A stretch of 64,000 nt of DNA from Phoronis australis (taxonomy: Eukaryota > Phoronida > Phoronidae): NCBI GenBank assembly GCA_002633005.1, contig NMRA01000095.1, forward strand, positions 756,731-820,730, in the 5' to 3' direction. Positions 60,118-64,000 of this stretch are shown piece after piece (the first letter of the stretch is position 1; the number at the start of each line of letters is the position of its first letter). The notes under the pieces are model-generated. The model saw only the letters and a program-made list of their open reading frames with translations, did not search any database and was not told where the DNA came from. Position numbers and translations under genes: made by a program.

Positions 60118-60181
60118 GCACCTTTAATCGGCCCTCATCAATACACTTTATTTAGTGTATAGTTAAGGGTGATTAAAGGCA
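60118..60181. repeat. Small palindrome at the edge of the foldback element
   Basis: GGCACCTTTAATC...CAATACACTTTA pairs imperfectly with TAGTGTAT...GGGTGATTAAAGGCAC. Confidence 0.55.
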
Positions 60182-60899
60182 CAGGCATCCTCAGCTTCTG
60201 ATCGTCCCCAATACACTATATATGTAGTACTACAAGGCATGACACTCAGGACAAGGAATTCCACGAGTGCTTCACTTCAGCTGTCCGTATCAAACACAAA
60301 ACAGGCTTTCAACAAACCATGAGGAATTCTTTCTCCCAATACCATTTACGGTGTCATGCTTCACCGAGTTCACGAGAAATTCGCGGTCAAAGCACAACAA
60401 TCTTACCAAAAAGCCCGTCAGGAGCAACTCAGGTGTCCCACGTGTGTCGGTACAGAATTATCCAATGAGTTACGGATGAATGGCAATTGCCAACTTGTCA
60501 CGGAAGGTTACGCAATCAAAATCTTTGACGCAATCTCTATCTAGCAAATCGGCTATTGCCGTTCATTCGTAATTCATCAGGTAATTCTGTACCGACTCAC
60601 GTGGGACACAGGAGTTGCCCCGAACGTGCTTTTTGGGAACATTTTTGTGCTTTGACCGCGAATTTCTTGCGAACTCATTAGAGCAGGACACCGTAAATGG
60701 TATTGCCTATTGTCAGTATTAGGAGAAAGAAAAGTTCCTCATGTCATGGTTTGTTGAACTTCAGTTTTGTGAAAATTTGTAGAGTTTTGCGTTTACTATG
60801 GACGGCTGAAGTGAATCACCCGTCGAATTTCTAGTCCGGAGTGTCATACCTTGTAGTATTTTATAGTCTTGGGGACGATCAGAAGCTGAGGACGCCTGT
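60181..60899. mobile_element. Foldback transposon with ~345-bp inverted arms (MULE-like)
   Basis: Left end ACAGGCATCCTCAGCTTCTG and right end CAGAAGCTGAGGACGCCTGT are inverted copies. Similarity extends through TACAAGGCATGACACTC, TTCACTTCAGC, CAATACCATTTACGGTGTC, AAATTCGCGGTCAAAGCACA and TCGGTACAGAATTA, each mirrored in the other arm, to a centre near 60540. GATTAAAGGC (60171-60180) and GATTAAAGCC (60900-60909) flank it like a 9-10-bp target duplication, which with long arms points to Mutator-like elements. A 62-codon frame in the left arm is not mirrored by an open frame of known family. Confidence 0.75.
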
Positions 60900-61018
60900 G
60901 ATTAAAGCCAAGCCCAACTTGGTGCCTGTGCCTGTGGTATGCCTGGTACTGCCTACTGGTAGAGAGAGTCGAGACCCAGCAGTAGGAGAATCCAGAACCA
61001 TTAAAATTAACATGCAGC

Positions 61019-61111
61019 AGGGCCGTTATTCAGTGACTGCCCTAGTGAACCTGATTAATTAAAACACCTGGTTCTCTATCTTAATCTAGGGCTGCTATAT
61101 TCGCCCAGTTC
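61019..61111. repeat. Half/diverged copy of the palindromic MITE
   Basis: GCCGTTATTCAGTGACTGCC, CCTGGTTCTC and GGGCTGCTATATTCGCCCAGT correspond to the centre and right arm of the 16303-16417 element. Confidence 0.6.
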
Positions 61112-61361
61112 CGCGAGAACGTATTACTTCAAGATACTTTCTTACCAGTGCCAGTGGCAATGCGTTTCCCTTTAAAATGTGACTCGCCAAAACAGACGGA
61201 AATAGATGTCGCTGCGCAAGAAGTCATGTGAGTCCGTCAGCCAATGATACTTGAGTATTTTTTGCACATGGCTGAATTGAAGAAGTTCTAGTCTAGTTAA
61301 CAAAATCTGGGAAGTTTCTTATATATTGCTTTTAATAACAAGGTTTTTGAACTTTTTTGAT

Positions 61362-63305
61362 ATGGGAAACGTATTCGCAGCAGAACCTCGTTCCATGCCT
61401 GGATTAGTTCCAGCACCTTCAATGTCTGCTATAGGAGATTCCGACAAAAAAGCCGAACCGGCTCCTGCAGAATCCAAGTCGACGAATCATCCCGGGTCGT
61501 TTGAAGATTTACATAAATCTTGCAAGGGTAATGTCAAAGCCTTCTAGTGTTTTCTCGTCGTTTCGTTACGAAATTTGGCAGTGTTTGGTGGTAGTTGCTG
61601 TTCCTGATTTAAAGAACCTGGGCTGGGTTGCTGAAATCTGAATAAGTTGAATACAATGACGATTTCAAAATTATAATATAATTCAGTCAGCGTAGTTCGA
61701 ATATCCACTTATTTCGCTCAAAATTATATATATTTTTCTGATGGTCGACGCGTGTCAAATAAATTGAATATATACGAAGTTGGGTAGTTGACAGGTATGT
61801 GAAACTAACCTATGTAACGAAGCATTGCCAACTGCCCATGCTATTTATGTGAATTTTTAAGAAATGCTACTTACCATTTGCCTCAAGTTAACAAGAATTA
61901 AACATAATAGGACTTTAACCCATCTTTGGTGGAACAGTCTTTTGAGCATATAACTCCTAGTGACAGTTGTCATTCACCTATTACTAGTAATGTTTACAAC
62001 AGCACGTGATATCTGCTTCGAGTCGATAAATTAATTGATTAATTAACAATGTTCAAACCTTTTTAACACAGAAAGGAGAGCATTTCTAGACTTTATTATG
62101 GTTTGACAGTGTGCATACTAGGTGCGGAAAATAGCCTCGCGCGAAATAAGTCTCGCGCGAAATAAGTCTCGCGCGAAATAAGTGAGGGATAAACTAATGT
62201 TATTACAAATAATTTTGAATGTGTGAAATGAGGTGAGTGCTGAATAAATGGATAACTGCTGTAGCAATCCCTGATTTGTGAACTAGTTACATCCACTGAA
62301 TAACAGTCCCGTAGTTCAGTAATTGCCTTTCTCAAAATCACAGACTGATACTCTCTACAGTTCAACAGTTACAATGTGATGCTTGATTAATGCTGCTTCT
62401 GGATTATGATTTGGGAAGTTGCGCTGTCTCATTATTCAAAGCTGGGGTGGTTAAGTAAGCTCTTGCCAATATCCAGCTGAATCTGTAGACTTCGATGTTT
62501 TTTTGTCATTTGTTCATCCTTATCAATTGCATTAAGCCAATCCTATAACTGGCGGTGCTAGTGGCCGTGTTTAAAAAACTGAATGTCACCATGCTGTCCC
62601 AAAGCAATTAGCAGGATTCACATTCATAATGCGATCCTATATGAATAATAAACATTTACCCCCAAAAACCAGTGTTTACGTATTTGCATCCGCTTATATT
62701 GTTCATGGGTTGCCAAGTTAGTACAACCCTAAAACTAAAATGGTTAATCACTACTGAAACAGGAGTATAACTTCTCCACTGTTTTACTAATCCATGACTG
62801 TTCATTCCACACCAGACTTGTTCCCAACGCCATTCGAGGGTGCTAAGTTGCTGATTAACAAGGGACTGAGTAACCACTTCCAAGTCAGTCACACTCTGAC
62901 CATGAGTTCCATGCAGCCCTCTGGCTACAGATTCGGCTGTACATATGTTGGTTCGAAACAGTTCAGTCCTGTAGAGGTAAGCGTGTCTAAATATCATTGG
63001 GAAGACCAAAGTCTGTAATTTCACCCTTGTATATCTTGACTAACAAACCTCTGAAATAAGATCATGGTTTATGTGTGTGAAGCATGGAAAATCTGACAAA
63101 TGACAAAAATTTGGTTCTTTAGTGTTAATAGATTTTTATCATTTAAGAATTTCTTATTTTAGATGAATTTTTTAAAATCAGATTTTATATTTTCTTTTTG
63201 CAGGCGTTTCCAGTGCTCTTAGGTGACATGGACCCGAATGGAAATCTCAATGCTAACATTATTCACCAGTTTACAAAAAGTCTCAGGACAAAGTTTGTTG
63301 CTCAG
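61362..63305 (+). CDS. TOMM40: Mitochondrial import receptor TOM40 (partial, N-terminal part)
   Basis: Three exons with matching phases: 61362-61527 (phase 1 donor), 62816-62976, 63204-63305. They give the first 143 residues; the rest lies beyond the right edge. TOM40 is the beta-barrel pore of the outer mitochondrial membrane through which precursor proteins enter. The start MGNVFAAE with a proline/alanine-rich leader is typical of animal TOM40 and decides ATG 61362 over an in-frame ATG at 61326. Then come NPGSF-like HPGSFEDLHKSCKDLFP, KLLINKGLSNHFQVSHTL, FGCTYVGSKQFSPVEAFPVL and GDMDPNGNLNANIIHQ, the first strands of the barrel. Confidence 0.95.
62135..62182. repeat. 16-bp tandem repeat, three units
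   Basis: Unit TCTCGCGCGAAATAAG, the first with C for T at position one. Each unit has the palindrome TCGCGCGA. In intron 1 of TOMM40. Confidence 0.9.
62256..62362. mobile_element. Degenerate palindromic MITE in TOMM40 intron 1
   Basis: ACTGCTGTAGCAATCCCTGA, CCACTGAATAACAGTCCCGT, TTCAGTAATTGCC and a terminal CTACAGTT follow the order of the 16303-16417 family but with many changes. A further fragment (GTTCCTGATTTAAAGAACCTGG) lies at about 61600. Confidence 0.5.
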
Positions 63306-64000
63306 GTATGCACATCACTGTTGCGTGGAGCAGAATGGATTTTGTCGAAATAACAGGAACGGAGCTGTTTACAAACAGGCTTAGCTGAGTTTTGGAGTCA
63401 GAGAAATCTGTAGAAACGCTTAGGTTGATATTGAAGCTATAAAATGGATGCCAATTTTTTAAAAAAGGGGTAATTTTTGAAGGATATTGCTGGTTTGACG
63501 TAGTTGTTGCTTATTTACAATTTACAATGGCGTCCGCTTAATATCCTACCCTCGGTTGTGACATAAATTATTATAAGTGGGATATTCCATTTAGCTGGTT
63601 TCGACTGAGCCGTGATCATAACCATTCTTACAAGCTTACTATGCTGAGAAGGGGCCTTAAAATAAGACAGGTGAACTGGAAATAACTGATTTTTACCCCA
63701 GGTACTGAGATCTGAAGGTGAAATTTCAGACGAATTGGGTTTTTAAAGTGAAAATCTTTGGTACAAATGGCAGTAAACGAGTGAGAATCAAATTTTTATG
63801 ATTTTTTTAATCATGATAATATACGGAAATAAGATAATAGATCATTACATTATATGGGATATTTTGCATAAATTTAATGGGATGGGATTTGGTTTTTTGA
63901 CAGTTCATGACATCAACCGGGATATTCTATTATCTGTTGTGGCATAATTGGGTTCCATTGTACTATAGTGCTATGGCGTGGCAGGCATCACTTGCACAAT

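Larger units (their letters stand above)
59735..61361. other. Head-to-head interval between ZPR1 and TOMM40
   Basis: The start codons of ZPR1 (minus) and TOMM40 (plus) are about 1.6 kb apart. The space holds a minisatellite (59778-59995), a small palindrome and a 719-bp foldback element (60118-60909), and a half MITE (61019-61111). Promoters for both genes must lie here or nearby; I see no TATA box. Confidence 0.5.

Noticed and set aside
59828-60121. 97-codon minus-strand frame rich in Ala, Ser and Gly
   Set aside because: It is a translation of the minisatellite and lies upstream of the ZPR1 start.

Overview
The window is nuclear DNA of a non-vertebrate metazoan. Genes are split into short exons (41-297 bp) with GT-AG junctions, separated by AT-rich introns of up to several kb, and intergenic DNA is full of short inverted-repeat transposons, tRNA-derived SINEs and microsatellites. 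The conserved proteins (UFC1, ZPR1, TOM40, a DHHC palmitoyltransferase) are clearly animal-like. I cannot name the phylum from the sequence alone. Two single N bases (17439, 21428) mark assembly joins. There are no prokaryotic operons, CRISPR arrays or rRNA genes.

Layout. (1) 506-610, minus: first coding exon of a gene leaving the left edge, resembling the start of a RIM-type Rab-binding domain. (2) 5793-13186, minus: an ankyrin-repeat protein ending in a death domain, with every exon a whole number of codons. (3) 16070-31247, plus: a complete eight-exon DHHC palmitoyltransferase (267 aa, ZDHHC3/7 or Dnz1 type); its first intron holds an identical 1,176-bp duplication next to an N. (4) 34583-37849, plus: a three-exon Rieske 2Fe-2S protein (154 aa). 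(5) 43376-46338, plus: complete UFC1 (170 aa). (6) 50017-59734, minus: complete twelve-exon ZPR1 (438 aa), with one GC-AG intron and one apparent U12-type AT-AC intron. (7) 61362-63305 onward, plus: the first three coding exons of TOMM40, head-to-head with ZPR1 and running off the right edge.

These genes serve unrelated housekeeping roles (protein lipidation, UFMylation, nuclear zinc-finger protein function, mitochondrial import, iron-sulfur redox); I see no sign that they form one pathway. The remaining DNA is mostly transposon-derived: at least six families of inverted-repeat elements, one carrying a Harbinger-like protein fragment, one a THAP-like fragment, and a 719-bp foldback element between ZPR1 and TOMM40.

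I did not find a convincing new multi-gene system. The strongest non-routine signal is the AT-AC intron in ZPR1, supported by donor, branch site, acceptor and reading frame together. All exon models are read by eye from splice signals and protein resemblance; there is no transcript evidence here.
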